Assembly: GCA_965204165.1 (NCBI GenBank)
Contig: OZ241969.1
Span: forward strand, 3,038,001 to 3,102,000
Direction: 5' to 3'
DNA from: VYFG01 sp965204165
Lineage (GTDB): Bacteria; Pseudomonadota; Gammaproteobacteria; Arenicellales; Poriferihabitantaceae
DNA length: 64,000 nt
The position numbers were made by a program, and so were the translations under genes. The notes beneath the pieces are model-generated. The model was not told where the DNA came from and did no database searches. It was given only the letters and a program-made list of their open reading frames with translations. Each line of letters starts with the position of its first letter. Position 1 is the stretch's first letter. Shown here one piece after another: positions 32,074 to 42,100 of the stretch.

Positions 32074-34809
32074 TCAGCCGGTATTGCGCATCCCCGCGGC
32101 GATCCCGTTGATCGCCACCAGCAGGGCGTCCAGGGCGGAATCGTCGTCGCCTGCACGGACCCTGGACAGCAGTTCGACCTGCAGCAGGTTGAGCGGGTCC
32201 ACATAGGTATTTCGCACTCCCACGGAGCGCAGCACCACCGGCTGGGTTTCGAGTGGGACCCGGTGTCCGGTAACCGCCAGCGTCAGGTCCATGGTTTCCC
32301 GGTAGAGCTGCCGCAGTTCCCCGCCCAATGATTCCAGTTCCGCCGGCACCAGGCGGGCATCGTACATGGCGGCAACGTTGACATCCGCCTTGGAGAAAAC
32401 CATCTCGATGGAATCCATGGTGGCGCGGAAGAACGGCCAGTCCTGCTGCATTTCGTCCAGGACGGGCTTGTCTCCACGGTCGATGGCGGCTTCCAGCGCC
32501 GCGCCCACGCCAAGCCAGGCCGGGAGCATCAGGCGTGTCTGGGTCCAGGCGAATATCCACGGTATCGCGCGCAGGGTTTCGATTCCGTCGCCGGGCCTGC
32601 GACGGGCAGGCCGGGATCCGATCTTGAGATTGCCCAGTTCCTGTTCCGGGGTGGCGGCCCGGAAGTAGGGAACGAATTGCGGGTGATGCCGCACGATGCG
32701 GTGGAACTCGGCCAGTGAGTCCCCCGCCAGCTTCTCGATCTCGTCGCGCCACCGGTCCCTGGGCGTGGGCGGAGGTCTGAGAGTGGCCTCCAGGACCGCC
32801 CCGATGTAGACCTCCAGGGTTTCCATCGCCATGCCCGGGAGGCCGAACTTGGCCTGGATGACTTCGCCCTGTTCGGTGACCCGCATGGTGCCGTTCACGG
32901 ATCCCGGGGGCTGCGACAGGATGGCCTCGTAGGCCGGCCCGCCGCCCCGGGCCACGGTGCCCCCGCGTCCGTGGAACAGTGTCAGGGTCACGCCGTGGCG
33001 CTCGCTGACTGTCACCAGCTGCTCCTGGGCCTGGTACAGGCCCCAGGCGGCGGCGAGCTTGCCGGCGTCCTTGGCGGAATCCGAATAGCCGATCATCACT
33101 TCCTGCCTTCCCTGTATGTGGTTGCTGTACCAGGGAATGGCGAACAGCCGTTCCATGCATGCCGCGGCGTTTTCCAGGTCCCGCAGCCGTTCGAACAGGG
33201 GCGCCACGGGCATGATCCGTTTCAGGCGGCATTCCTTCTGCAGCAGCACCACCTCGAGGACATCGGAGGGCTCCGACGCCATGGATATCACATAGGTTCC
33301 AAGGGATTCGGGGTTCTGCACCGACAGCATGCGGAAGGTGTCCAGCACCTCCTTGACCTCGGCGTTCACCTCGTCCTCCCCGGGAAACGTCGACATGATC
33401 AGGGGTCGGCGGCTTTCCAGTTCACGAACCAGGAACGCCTGTTTTTCCTCCTCGCTCCATTCCAGGTAGCTTCCCATCCCCAGGTATCGGGTGATGGCAT
33501 CGATCGCCGCGCCGTGCCGATCCGCTTCCTGGCGTATGTCGAGCTTCAGCAGCACCAGGCCGAAGGTGTCCAGCCGCCGGAGGATGTCCGTCAGCCTGCC
33601 GTCGGCGATCTGGCCGTTGCCGCAGCTGACCAGTGAACGGTGGCAGAGCATCAACGGTGCGCGCAGCCTGTCCGCCTGGAGATAGAGTTCGCCCCTGATG
33701 GGGGGAAGGCGCGACAGTTCGCCGGATTCCACGGCCCTCAGGGTGCGGTTCAGGTGCCGGATCGTGGCACGCAGTCTCTTCAGTACGCCCCTCAGCAACG
33801 TACGGTAGGGTTCGGCCTCGCCCGGGCCGACCGCCGCCAGCAGTTCGTCGCTCGCGGTTTTCATGGTCAGGTCCTGGTGCAGCTCGTCGATTTCCCGCAG
33901 GTACAGCTCCGCGGCTCGGATGCGGGAGATCAGGCATACCTCCCGTGTCACCTGCGGAGTGGCGTTCGGGTTACCGTCCCGGTCACCGCCCATCCAGGAA
34001 CCGAACCGGATCGGTGCCGGACCAAGGGGCAGCCCCTTCCCGGTGCAGTTCTCCAGGGCGCGATCCAGCCGCCGGTACATGTCCGGGATCACGTTCCAGA
34101 GCGACTGTTCCACCGCCAGCAGGCCGTTGCGGGCCTCGTCCACCGGCGTCAGCCGGATGCGGCGGATCTCGTCCGTTTCCCAGACCTCCGCCACGACGCG
34201 GTGCAGCGCGTCGCGGGTCTCCTGGCGCTCGAGGCGGGACAGGTCCGGGCGGTCATTCTGCGCCAGCAGGTGCTGGATACGCTGGAACTTGTCCGCGACG
34301 CTCCGGCGGACGATTTCCGTGGGGTGGGCGGTGAGCACCAGTTCGATGTCAAGCCCCAGGGTGCGTTCGTGGAGCTCTGCCGGCGACACGCCGGCATCGA
34401 GCAGCTTGTGGAATTCCGCCTCGAGAAAGCTGCGGGCACCGTCGCCGGTCACGGCATCGACGGAATCCGCGGCGGCGATCCGGCGCCGGCGCCGGATCTG
34501 GTGGTGCTGCTCCGCGATGTTGGCCAGGTTCAGGAACTGGGCGAATGCCCGCGCCAGCAGCACCAGCTGGTCGCTGGTCTGCGCGGAAAGAAGGGCCACC
34601 AGGCGGTCCACGCAGGCGGTGTCCCCATGACGGGCGTCCCGGGCCAGCTGGCGGACCTGTTCCACCAGTTCGTACATTCCGTCGCCCTGCCGCTGCCGGA
34701 TGGTTTTACCCAGCAGGGTGCCGAGCAGGCGGACATCGTCACGGAGTCCGGAATCCCCGATACTGAGCGAGTAGTACTGGTCTACCTGGGCTGTTGCGGA
34801 AACCGGCAT
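32074..34809 (-). CDS. ppc: Phosphoenolpyruvate carboxylase
   Basis: 911 residues from ATG at 34809. Makes oxaloacetate from PEP and bicarbonate to refill the TCA cycle. Catalytic His in VLTAHPTEIVRRS; GSWMGGDRDGNPNATP; the second signature IGYSDSAKDAGKLAAAWGLY; and the glycine loop FHGRGGTVARGGGP. The extreme C-terminus ends RNTG, the normal PEPC terminus. Within the normal size range. The 306 bases to divergent lepA must hold its promoter. Confidence 0.96.
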   Translation of the reverse strand: MPVSATAQVDQYYSLSIGDSGLRDDVRLLGTLLGKTIRQRQGDGMYELVEQVRQLARDARHGDTACVDRLVALLSAQTSDQLVLLARAFAQFLNLANIAEQHHQIRRRRRIAAADSVDAVTGDGARSFLEAEFHKLLDAGVSPAELHERTLGLDIELVLTAHPTEIVRRSVADKFQRIQHLLAQNDRPDLSRLERQETRDALHRVVAEVWETDEIRRIRLTPVDEARNGLLAVEQSLWNVIPDMYRRLDRALENCTGKGLPLGPAPIRFGSWMGGDRDGNPNATPQVTREVCLISRIRAAELYLREIDELHQDLTMKTASDELLAAVGPGEAEPYRTLLRGVLKRLRATIRHLNRTLRAVESGELSRLPPIRGELYLQADRLRAPLMLCHRSLVSCGNGQIADGRLTDILRRLDTFGLVLLKLDIRQEADRHGAAIDAITRYLGMGSYLEWSEEEKQAFLVRELESRRPLIMSTFPGEDEVNAEVKEVLDTFRMLSVQNPESLGTYVISMASEPSDVLEVVLLQKECRLKRIMPVAPLFERLRDLENAAACMERLFAIPWYSNHIQGRQEVMIGYSDSAKDAGKLAAAWGLYQAQEQLVTVSERHGVTLTLFHGRGGTVARGGGPAYEAILSQPPGSVNGTMRVTEQGEVIQAKFGLPGMAMETLEVYIGAVLEATLRPPPTPRDRWRDEIEKLAGDSLAEFHRIVRHHPQFVPYFRAATPEQELGNLKIGSRPARRRPGDGIETLRAIPWIFAWTQTRLMLPAWLGVGAALEAAIDRGDKPVLDEMQQDWPFFRATMDSIEMVFSKADVNVAAMYDARLVPAELESLGGELRQLYRETMDLTLAVTGHRVPLETQPVVLRSVGVRNTYVDPLNLLQVELLSRVRAGDDDSALDALLVAINGIAAGMRNTG

Positions 34810-35115
34810 GGCTGGACGGACGGTGTGGATGGACGGGTTCTGGATGCGGGTCAATTCTAACCCGTCCGGCCCCTTACTCCCGGCCCCGTTTCGTGCACGG
34901 AATACGAAATGCATACGGATTCGATATCGTTACCATTAACCGGCCTGATCCATCCGCCGGATACCGCCGTGTGCCGGGGTTTTTCATCGGCAAAACGGGT
35001 ACAATCCGCGCTTCGGTTGTACTCCCGGCCTGCCCGGAGCCAGGATCGCAGTGATTCCGGCCTGCCCATGCCGTCAACCATTCAGCCCCCAGGATTTCCC
35101 CCGATCGTCCCTCCC
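34810..35115. other. Divergent intergenic region between ppc and lepA
   Basis: No gene. It should contain promoters for both flanking genes. The clearest element is TACAAT at 35000-35005, a -10 candidate for lepA, though no good -35 is placed upstream of it. The lepA frame is open through much of this region, but the protein-like sequence starts only at 35116. Confidence 0.45.
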
Positions 35116-36927
35116 ATGTCCAGGATCGACCAGTCCCGCATCCGTAACTTCGCGATCATCGCCCACGTGGATCATGGCAAGTCCACCCTGGCGGACCGGT
35201 TCATCCAGTTCTGCGGCGGACTCAACGAACGGGAGATGAAGGAACAGGTGCTGGATTCCATGGACATCGAAAGGGAGCGCGGCATCACCATCAAGGCCCA
35301 GAGCGTAACGCTGGATTACCGCGCCAGGGACGGGATTGAATACCAGTTCAACCTGATCGACACCCCCGGGCACGTGGATTTCGCCTACGAGGTCTCGCGA
35401 TCGCTGCAGGCCTGCGAGGGCGCGCTGCTGGTGGTGGATGCGGCCCAGGGAGTGGAGGCACAGACAGTGGCCAACTGCTATACCGCGGTGGACCTCGGCC
35501 TTGCCGTGATACCCGTGCTCAACAAGATCGACCTGCCGGCCGCGGAACCGGAGCGGGTCCTCGGCGAGATCGAGGAACTGATCGGCATCGACAGCGAAGA
35601 TGCGCTGTCGGTCAGCGCAAAGACCGGCCAGGGGGTCGCCGAGGTCCTGGAACAGGTCGTGCGGAAACTGCCGCCGCCATCCGGTGCTCCCGAGTCGCCG
35701 CTGAGAGCCCTGGTGCTGGATTCGTGGTTTGACAACTACCTCGGGGTGGTTTCGCTCGTGCGCGTGTTCGACGGCACCCTGGCCCGGGCTCGCACGCGCA
35801 TCCGCATGATATCCACCGGATTCGACCACCAGGTGGAGCAGGTCGGAATCTTCCAGCCCAAGCCCCTCGATGTCGGGGAATTGTCCACCGGCATGGTGGG
35901 CTTCCTCATCGCCGGGCTGAAGGACATCAAGGCAGCGCGGGTGGGGGACACGGTTACCCTGTCGAACCGGCAGGCTCCGGAACCGCTGCCCGGGTTCAAG
36001 GAAGTGAAGCCCACGGTGTTCGCCGGCCTCTATCCCGTGAATAATGCGGATTTCGAGGCGTTCCGGGTGGCCCTCGAGAAGCTGAGCCTCAATGACGCCG
36101 CGCTGTCCTACCAGCCGGAGTCCTCCCAGGCGCTGGGTTTCGGATTTCGCTGCGGCTTCTTGGGGATGCTGCACATGGAGATTGTCCAGGAACGGCTGGA
36201 GCGTGAATACAACCTGGAACTGATCACCACCGCCCCGACCGTGGTGTACGAGGTGCAGCTCAAGGACGGGCACAGGCTGCGGATAGACAATCCCGCGGAA
36301 CTGCCGGACCCCTCCCGCATCGAGGAAATCCTGGAACCGTTCATTCTGGCCCGGATCCTGGTTCCCCACGGTCATATCGGCGCGGTGCTGACCCTGTGCG
36401 TGGAAAGGCGCGGGGAGCAGCGCAATATCCATTATCACGGCCGCCAGGTGATGGTGGAGTTCGATCTCCCGCTCAATGAGGTGGTGCTGGATTTCTATGA
36501 CCACCTCAAGTCCGATACGCGCGGGTATGCCTCCCTGGACTACGAGTTCGCCGGCAACCGGCCGGCCGACATGGTGAAGGTGGACCTGCTCATCAACGGG
36601 GACCGGGTGGATCCCCTGGCGGTGCTGGTGCACCGGGGACAGAGCCAGTACCGGGCCAGGGCGCTGGTCAAGCGAATGCGGGAACTGATTCCCCGGCAGA
36701 TGTTCGATGTCGCGATCCAGGCAGCCATCGGGTCCAAGATCATCGCAAGGGAAACCGTCAAGGCGCTGAGGAAAAACGTGACGGCCAAGTGTTACGGCGG
36801 TGACATCACGCGCAAACGCAAGTTGCTCGAAAAGCAGAAAGCGGGTAAAAAGCGCATGAAACAGATCGGTTCAGTGGAAATACCGCAGGAAGCGTTCCTG
36901 TCGGTGCTCAAGGTGGACCGGGAATAG
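35116..36927 (+). CDS. lepA: Translation factor LepA (EF4)
   Basis: 603 residues from ATG at 35116, close to the E. coli length. A ribosome-bound GTPase that affects initiation and elongation. G1 is AHVDHGKSTL, switch II DTPGHVDF, and NKIDLP the guanine-specificity motif; the C-terminal LepA-specific domain ends with AKCYGGDITRKRKLLEKQKAGKKRMKQ-type sequence. Directly followed by lepB, the standard order. Confidence 0.97.
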   Translation: MSRIDQSRIRNFAIIAHVDHGKSTLADRFIQFCGGLNEREMKEQVLDSMDIERERGITIKAQSVTLDYRARDGIEYQFNLIDTPGHVDFAYEVSRSLQACEGALLVVDAAQGVEAQTVANCYTAVDLGLAVIPVLNKIDLPAAEPERVLGEIEELIGIDSEDALSVSAKTGQGVAEVLEQVVRKLPPPSGAPESPLRALVLDSWFDNYLGVVSLVRVFDGTLARARTRIRMISTGFDHQVEQVGIFQPKPLDVGELSTGMVGFLIAGLKDIKAARVGDTVTLSNRQAPEPLPGFKEVKPTVFAGLYPVNNADFEAFRVALEKLSLNDAALSYQPESSQALGFGFRCGFLGMLHMEIVQERLEREYNLELITTAPTVVYEVQLKDGHRLRIDNPAELPDPSRIEEILEPFILARILVPHGHIGAVLTLCVERRGEQRNIHYHGRQVMVEFDLPLNEVVLDFYDHLKSDTRGYASLDYEFAGNRPADMVKVDLLINGDRVDPLAVLVHRGQSQYRARALVKRMRELIPRQMFDVAIQAAIGSKIIARETVKALRKNVTAKCYGGDITRKRKLLEKQKAGKKRMKQIGSVEIPQEAFLSVLKVDRE

Positions 36928-36983
36928 ATTTCCACACCGGGACACGGTGTTGCCTTCTTACACAGAAACAAACGGATAGATTC

Positions 36984-37793
36984 GTGGATTTCTCACTCAT
37001 TTTGTTCATATCCCTGGTGGTCACCGGGTTAATCTCCTATGGCTACCGGTTGATGTTCGAGGGCAGCGCCGGCAGGACGGTAGAGGGGGTCGGTGCCGAA
37101 GAGGGGGGTTCTGCACAGCGCCGTCAACCTGTATTGGTGGAGTATGCGCGGGCACTGTTTCCGGTGATTCTCATCGTTTTCGTTCTGCGTTCATTCGTTG
37201 TCGAACCGTTCCGCATCCCCTCGGGATCCATGCTTCCCGGCCTGCAGAACGGGGACTTCATCCTGGTGAACAAGTTCAGTTACGGCATCAGATTGCCCGT
37301 GATCCACCAGAAGATTCTGGACATCGGTCCGCCCGAACGGGGGGATGTCATGGTTTTCCGGTTTCCCCGGGATCCGAAACTGGCCTTCATCAAGCGGGTT
37401 GTCGGGCTTCCGGGAGACAGGCTCACCTATGTAAACAAGAGACTGGCCATCAACGGCGAACCGGTGGAGACGGAATCGGCCGGCGAGTATGACTTCCAGC
37501 AACTCGACATGCGGGGACACAGTGCCCGGAGGGTCAAGGAAACCATTGACGGATCGGATCACTACATCCTGATTGACGACCGCGTGACGCGGTCCCGCTC
37601 CATGGAGGTCGAGGTTCCCGAAGGCCATTACTTCGTCTTGGGTGACAACCGGGATCACAGCAACGACAGCCGGTACTGGCGTTTCGTCCCGGAGGAAAAT
37701 GTCGTCGGCAGGGCGTTTTTCATCTGGTTCAGCTGGAAGAGCGACTCTGGCGGTGGCGTGAACTGGGGTAGAATTGGAAACAGCATACTATAG
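36984..37793 (+). CDS. lepB: Signal peptidase I
   Basis: 269 residues from a GTG at 36984. Cleaves signal peptides of exported proteins on the periplasmic side of the inner membrane. Two membrane segments (FSLILFISLVVTGLISYGY and LFPVILIVFVLRSFVV) precede the catalytic Ser (about residue 82) in IPSGSMLPGL and the general-base Lys (about 137) in FIKRVVGLPGD; VPEGHYFVLGDNRDHSNDSR is box E. Follows lepA by 56 bases. Confidence 0.95.
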   Translation: MDFSLILFISLVVTGLISYGYRLMFEGSAGRTVEGVGAEEGGSAQRRQPVLVEYARALFPVILIVFVLRSFVVEPFRIPSGSMLPGLQNGDFILVNKFSYGIRLPVIHQKILDIGPPERGDVMVFRFPRDPKLAFIKRVVGLPGDRLTYVNKRLAINGEPVETESAGEYDFQQLDMRGHSARRVKETIDGSDHYILIDDRVTRSRSMEVEVPEGHYFVLGDNRDHSNDSRYWRFVPEENVVGRAFFIWFSWKSDSGGGVNWGRIGNSIL

Positions 37794-37926
37794 GAAGCGA
37801 AAATACCTTGACATCAATGGGTTGTGTCACCTCCCCGGTCTTTGCGGGATATCGGTCCCCGGGGACAATCCTCAGGCTGTGGCCTCATCCCGATGACGGG
37901 GTCCCGGTCCTTCGCCGTCAGGCCTG

Positions 37927-38604
37927 ATGAGCAGTTTCGACGCGCTTGAAACTCTTCTTGATTACCGATTCAGCGATCGTGAACTCCTGGGACGGGCGCT
38001 GACCCACCGAAGCTTTCACAGCAGACATAACGAACGCCTCGAGTTTCTCGGCGACAGCGTGCTGGGTTTCGTGGCGGCCGAAATCCTCTATCGCCGGTTT
38101 CCCGGGTTGCCCGAAGGCGAACTGACCCGGATGCGCTCGCGGCTGGTCCGGCAGGATACACTGGCTGCCATTGCAAGGTCCCTGGATCTGGGGAGGTTCC
38201 TGCGCCTGGGAGAAGGGGAGTTGAAAAGCGGCGTTTCGGACCGGAATTCGGTTCTCTCCGACGCCCTGGAGGCCCTGCTGGGAGCGGTGTACCTCGACGG
38301 CGGTATCGGCAGTGCGGAATCCGTGATCCTGAAGCTGTTGGCACCACACCTCAGCATCATCGACTCGGGCGACCTGAAGGACAACAAGACCAAACTGCAG
38401 GAAATACTGCAAAAGCTCGAAAAGCCCCTGCCCGTATACGAAGTGGTTGAGCGGCAGGGGAAGGATCATGAACTCGTCTTTCATGTCCGGTGCGAGATCG
38501 ACCATGCGGGCAGTCCGTTCTTCGCGTCTGGAAACAGCAGGAGAATCGGCGAGCAGAATGCGGCGGCGCTGGCGATCGAGGCGCTGGAATCCGGGAGTAC
38601 CTGA
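37927..38604 (+). CDS. rnc: Ribonuclease III
   Basis: 225 residues, the same as E. coli. Cuts double-stranded RNA in rRNA maturation and mRNA decay. The RNase III signature NERLEFLGDSVLG is at residues ~37-49, with Mg-binding acidic residues there and in VLSDALEALLGAVYLDGG; the C-terminal dsRNA-binding domain begins DNKTKLQEILQK. Between lepB and era, as expected. No hairpin upstream could be confirmed by eye as an RNase III autoregulation site. Confidence 0.96.
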   Translation: MSSFDALETLLDYRFSDRELLGRALTHRSFHSRHNERLEFLGDSVLGFVAAEILYRRFPGLPEGELTRMRSRLVRQDTLAAIARSLDLGRFLRLGEGELKSGVSDRNSVLSDALEALLGAVYLDGGIGSAESVILKLLAPHLSIIDSGDLKDNKTKLQEILQKLEKPLPVYEVVERQGKDHELVFHVRCEIDHAGSPFFASGNSRRIGEQNAAALAIEALESGST

Positions 38605-38614
38605 CTGGTCTGCG

Positions 38615-39523
38615 ATGAACGACGGCATCGGTCCCCATCGGTTCGGGTACATCACCGTGTCCGGTCCTCCCAATTCCGGGAAATCCACCCTGGTGAACCG
38701 GCTGACCGGTTTCAAGGTATCCATTGTCTCGCGAAGGCCCCAGACCACCCGCCACAGGATCATGGGAATTCGCACGATGCCCGGGGCACAGATTGTTTTC
38801 GTCGATACCCCGGGATTGCACTTCGGGCAGCAGAAAAACCTCAACCGGCAGATTAACCGGACCGCCAGGGCCAGTCTGGAGGGCGTTGACCTGGTTCTGT
38901 TCATGATCGATCACCGCGGCTGGACACCTGATCTGAAGAGGACTTTGCGCGTGGTGACCGTACAGCGGGTGCCCGTCATTCTTCTCATCAACAAGATAGA
39001 TACCCTGCGGAACAAACCCAGGCTCCTGCCCCTGATACAGGAGAGCGACCAGTTGCACGATTTCCGGGCGATCATTCCCTTGTCCGCACTGAAAGACGAT
39101 CTCGACAGAACCCTACTGCCGGATCTGATCCGGCAAGTGCCGGAAGGAGCCTGCGGATTTCCCGCGGAACAGGTGAGCGACCGGGGCCCCCGGTTCCGCG
39201 CCGCGGAACTGGTACGGGAGCAGACCTTTGCCCTGCTGGGGGACGAACTGCCTTACGAGTCTGCCGTGGAAGTTACCCGGTTCGACAGCAAGGCCCCTGA
39301 TCACTGGAAATTCGAGATGACGATCTGGGTTGAACGGGAAGGACAGAAGGGGATCGTTATCGGCAAGAACGGGCAGGTTCTGAAAGCCATCGGCCAGCGC
39401 GCACGGAAAGCCATGGAGGATCAGTTTGGCGTGCGTGTCCGGCTTGACCTCTGGGTCAAGCGGCGGCAGGGATGGGGAGACAGCCTGTCCATGCTGCAGT
39501 CGCTGGGCTATACCGACGACTGA
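38615..39523 (+). CDS. era: GTPase Era
   Basis: 302 residues from ATG at 38615. Binds the 3' end of 16S rRNA in 30S assembly. G1 GPPNSGKSTLVNRL, G3 DTPGLHFG, G4 NKID, then a C-terminal KH domain with GIVIGKNGQVLKAIGQRARK. Ten bases after rnc and 17 bases before recO, so one transcript. Confidence 0.96.
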   Translation: MNDGIGPHRFGYITVSGPPNSGKSTLVNRLTGFKVSIVSRRPQTTRHRIMGIRTMPGAQIVFVDTPGLHFGQQKNLNRQINRTARASLEGVDLVLFMIDHRGWTPDLKRTLRVVTVQRVPVILLINKIDTLRNKPRLLPLIQESDQLHDFRAIIPLSALKDDLDRTLLPDLIRQVPEGACGFPAEQVSDRGPRFRAAELVREQTFALLGDELPYESAVEVTRFDSKAPDHWKFEMTIWVEREGQKGIVIGKNGQVLKAIGQRARKAMEDQFGVRVRLDLWVKRRQGWGDSLSMLQSLGYTDD

Positions 39524-39540
39524 TTTTTCCGGAGCCCGCA

Positions 39541-40281
39541 ATGAAAGTGAACCGGCAGCCCGCATACGTGCTACATGCCAGGCCTTATGCGGAAAGCAGC
39601 CTGCTGGTTGACGTGTTCAGCAGGGATCATGGACGCTGCATGCTGCTGGCGAAGGGCGCCAGGCGCCGGAAGGGCGGGCAGCGGGGCATCCTGATGCCGT
39701 TCAAGCCGCTCCTGGTCGGCTGGTCGGGGAAGGGGGCCTTGCCCGTCCTGACCGCGGCGGAAGCCACCTCCCATCTTCCGGAAATCGCCGGATTCAGCCT
39801 GCATGCGGGACTCTATGCCAATGAACTGCTGCTGAAGCTGCTCCACCGATTTGACGGGCATGAAAAGCTGTATTTCGCTTACGACGTTGCCGTGCAACGT
39901 CTTGCCTCGGGCGCAGACCCGGGGGAGACCCTGCGCATATTCGAAAAACAGCTTCTTGGGGAAATCGGATTCGGCCTGATACTGGACCATGACGTGGAAA
40001 CCGGAAAGGCCATCGACCCGTCAGTCCAGTACGTCTATCTGCCGCAGTCAGGTCCCGTGGCCTCGCCGGCGGGTTCTCCGGGCATTGCCGTCCGGGGCGC
40101 GACCCTGAAGGAACTGGACGGCGAAGAATTCCGGTCGCAAAGGTCCCGGTCGGAAGCCAGGCAGCTGATCCGGGAACTGATCCGGCACCAGCTCGGCGGC
40201 AGGGAACTGCGCAGCCGCAGGGTGTTTCGCCAGTTGCTGCAGTATCAGGGGAAGCGGACGCAGGTCGCGGCCACGGATTGA
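39541..40281 (+). CDS. recO: DNA repair protein RecO
   Basis: 246 residues. Loads RecA on SSB-coated DNA with RecR. N-terminal OB fold: YVLHARPYAESSLLVDVFSRDHGRCMLLAKGARR; GFSLHAGLYANELLLKLLHRFD begins the helical part. Follows era directly. In many gammaproteobacteria pdxJ would come next; here the operon ends and meets the convergent lpdA after 18 bases. Confidence 0.92.
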   Translation: MKVNRQPAYVLHARPYAESSLLVDVFSRDHGRCMLLAKGARRRKGGQRGILMPFKPLLVGWSGKGALPVLTAAEATSHLPEIAGFSLHAGLYANELLLKLLHRFDGHEKLYFAYDVAVQRLASGADPGETLRIFEKQLLGEIGFGLILDHDVETGKAIDPSVQYVYLPQSGPVASPAGSPGIAVRGATLKELDGEEFRSQRSRSEARQLIRELIRHQLGGRELRSRRVFRQLLQYQGKRTQVAATD

Positions 40282-40299
40282 GCCTCCCGGAATCCTTGG

Positions 40300-42081
40300 T
40301 CAGCCTTTCTTCTTCGGCAGGTACAGGTCAGTGATTGTGCCTTCAAAGGCCTCTGCGGCAAATCCGATGGTTTCGGCCAGGGTGGGGTGGGGGTGGATGG
40401 TCAGACCGATATCGCTGGCATCGGCATTCATTTCGATCGCCAGTGTGGCTTCCGCGATCAGGTCCCCCGCATTGTTCCCCGTGACCGCGGCACCGAGAAC
40501 GCGGTCGGTTTCCGGGTCGAACAGGAGCTTGGTCAGGCCTTCCTTGCGGCCCATGGACAGGGAACGGCCGCTGGCCGCCCAGGGAAAGGAACCTTTCTCA
40601 TAGGGGATGTTCCCGGCCTTGGCCTCGGTTTCCGTCAGGCCCACCCAGGCGACCTCCGGGTCGGTGTAGGCCACGGAGGGAATGACCCGGGCCTCGAAGC
40701 CGCTTTTCATGCCTGCCGCCACTTCCGCCGCCACCTTGCCTTCATGCACCGCCTTGTGGGCCAGCATTGGCTGACCCACCACGTCGCCGATGGCGAATAT
40801 ATGCGGCACGTTCGTGCGCATCTGCCCGTCCACCCGGATGAAACCCCGCTCGTCCACCGCAACACCGGCGGCGGCGGCATTGATTCTGCCGCCATTGGGG
40901 GATCGTCCCACCGCCATGAGCACCTTGTCGAACACTTCCTCGGGCGGCGCATCCGGACCCTCGAAGGATACCTTGATTCCCGACTTCAAGGCCTTCATGC
41001 CGGATACGCCGGTACCCGTCCAGATGTTTTCGTACTGTCCCTTGATTTTCTTCAGCAGCGGTCGAACCATGTCGGGGTCCGCGCCGGCCATGACATGATC
41101 CAGCATCTCCACGACGCTGATGCGGCTGCCGAGCGCGTTGTACACGGTCGCCATTTCCAGGCCGATAATCCCGCCCCCCACGACCAGCAGCCGGCCCGGG
41201 ATGTCCTCCAGCCTGAGCGCCCCGGTGGAGTCGATGACCCTCGGGTCATCGTGGGGCATTCCGGGAATCTCGACCGGTTCGCTGCCGACGGCGATCACGG
41301 CCTGACCGAATCCGACGCTGACCTCGCCATCGGGCCCGGCAATCCGCAACTGGTTGGGGCCGGTGAATTCGCCGGTCCCGTGAAGGACGGTCACCTTTCT
41401 TTTCTTTGCCAGGCCGGTCAGTCCCCGGGTCAGCTGGCCGACCACCCCGTCCTTCCAGCCCCGCATGGTGTCGACGTCAAGCGCCGGCTTGGCGAATGAC
41501 AGTCCCACCGCGGCGGCTTCCTCGGCTTCCTCGATCACCTTGGCGACGTGGAGAAGCGCTTTGGACGGGATGCAGCCGACGTTCAGGCACACCCCGCCGA
41601 TGACGTCGTAACGCTCCACCAGGACCACCTTGAGACCGAGATCCGCGGCGCGGAACGCCGCGGTGTATCCGCCGGGACCCGAGCCGAGAACCACAAGGTC
41701 CGCCTGATGGTCGCTTTCCGGTATCGCGCCGGATGTAGGATCCTGGCGCCTTGGGGTTGCCGGCTCGGGCGCTTCCCCGGAATCCTCGGATGCGGATGCC
41801 GGTCCGGTTTCGCTTTCCCCGGGCCCTGCGGTCTCCTCGGCGGCTTCAGGTTCAAGCAGGGCCACCAGTGAACCCTCGGACACCGTATCGCCTGCCTTGA
41901 CCTTGAGCTCCCTGACCGTGCCGGCAAGGGGCGAGGGGACCTCCATGGTGGCCTTGTCGCTCTCCAGTGCCACCAGGGGATCCTCGGCGGCCACCCTGTC
42001 ACCGGGACCGACAAACACCTCGACAATCGGCACGTCCTGAAAATCGCCAATGTCAGGTATTTTTATTTCAACAAGTTGCAT
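40300..42081 (-). CDS. lpdA: Dihydrolipoyl dehydrogenase (E3) with N-terminal lipoyl domain
   Basis: 593 residues from ATG at 42081, about 120 more than a plain E3. Residues 1-80 are a lipoyl domain with the modified Lys in ESDKATMEVPSP; an Ala/Glu/Pro-rich linker follows; then the FAD domain (DLVVLGSGPGGYTAAFRAADLG), the redox disulfide GGVCLNVGCIPSKALLH, an NAD domain (RLLVVGGGIIGLEMATVY) and the catalytic His-Glu at HPHPTLAETIG. It reoxidises dihydrolipoamide with NAD+. Third gene of the PDH operon. Lipoyl-E3 fusions are known in PDH operons of Neisseria and related bacteria. Confidence 0.96.
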   Translation of the reverse strand: MQLVEIKIPDIGDFQDVPIVEVFVGPGDRVAAEDPLVALESDKATMEVPSPLAGTVRELKVKAGDTVSEGSLVALLEPEAAEETAGPGESETGPASASEDSGEAPEPATPRRQDPTSGAIPESDHQADLVVLGSGPGGYTAAFRAADLGLKVVLVERYDVIGGVCLNVGCIPSKALLHVAKVIEEAEEAAAVGLSFAKPALDVDTMRGWKDGVVGQLTRGLTGLAKKRKVTVLHGTGEFTGPNQLRIAGPDGEVSVGFGQAVIAVGSEPVEIPGMPHDDPRVIDSTGALRLEDIPGRLLVVGGGIIGLEMATVYNALGSRISVVEMLDHVMAGADPDMVRPLLKKIKGQYENIWTGTGVSGMKALKSGIKVSFEGPDAPPEEVFDKVLMAVGRSPNGGRINAAAAGVAVDERGFIRVDGQMRTNVPHIFAIGDVVGQPMLAHKAVHEGKVAAEVAAGMKSGFEARVIPSVAYTDPEVAWVGLTETEAKAGNIPYEKGSFPWAASGRSLSMGRKEGLTKLLFDPETDRVLGAAVTGNNAGDLIAEATLAIEMNADASDIGLTIHPHPTLAETIGFAAEAFEGTITDLYLPKKKG

Positions 42082-42100
42082 CTGTTTTATGAACTTAATT

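Noticed and set aside
35074..36633. A 519-codon minus-strand frame over lepA
   Set aside because: LepA is unmistakable on the plus strand; the antisense product is His/Gln/Val-rich and without motifs.
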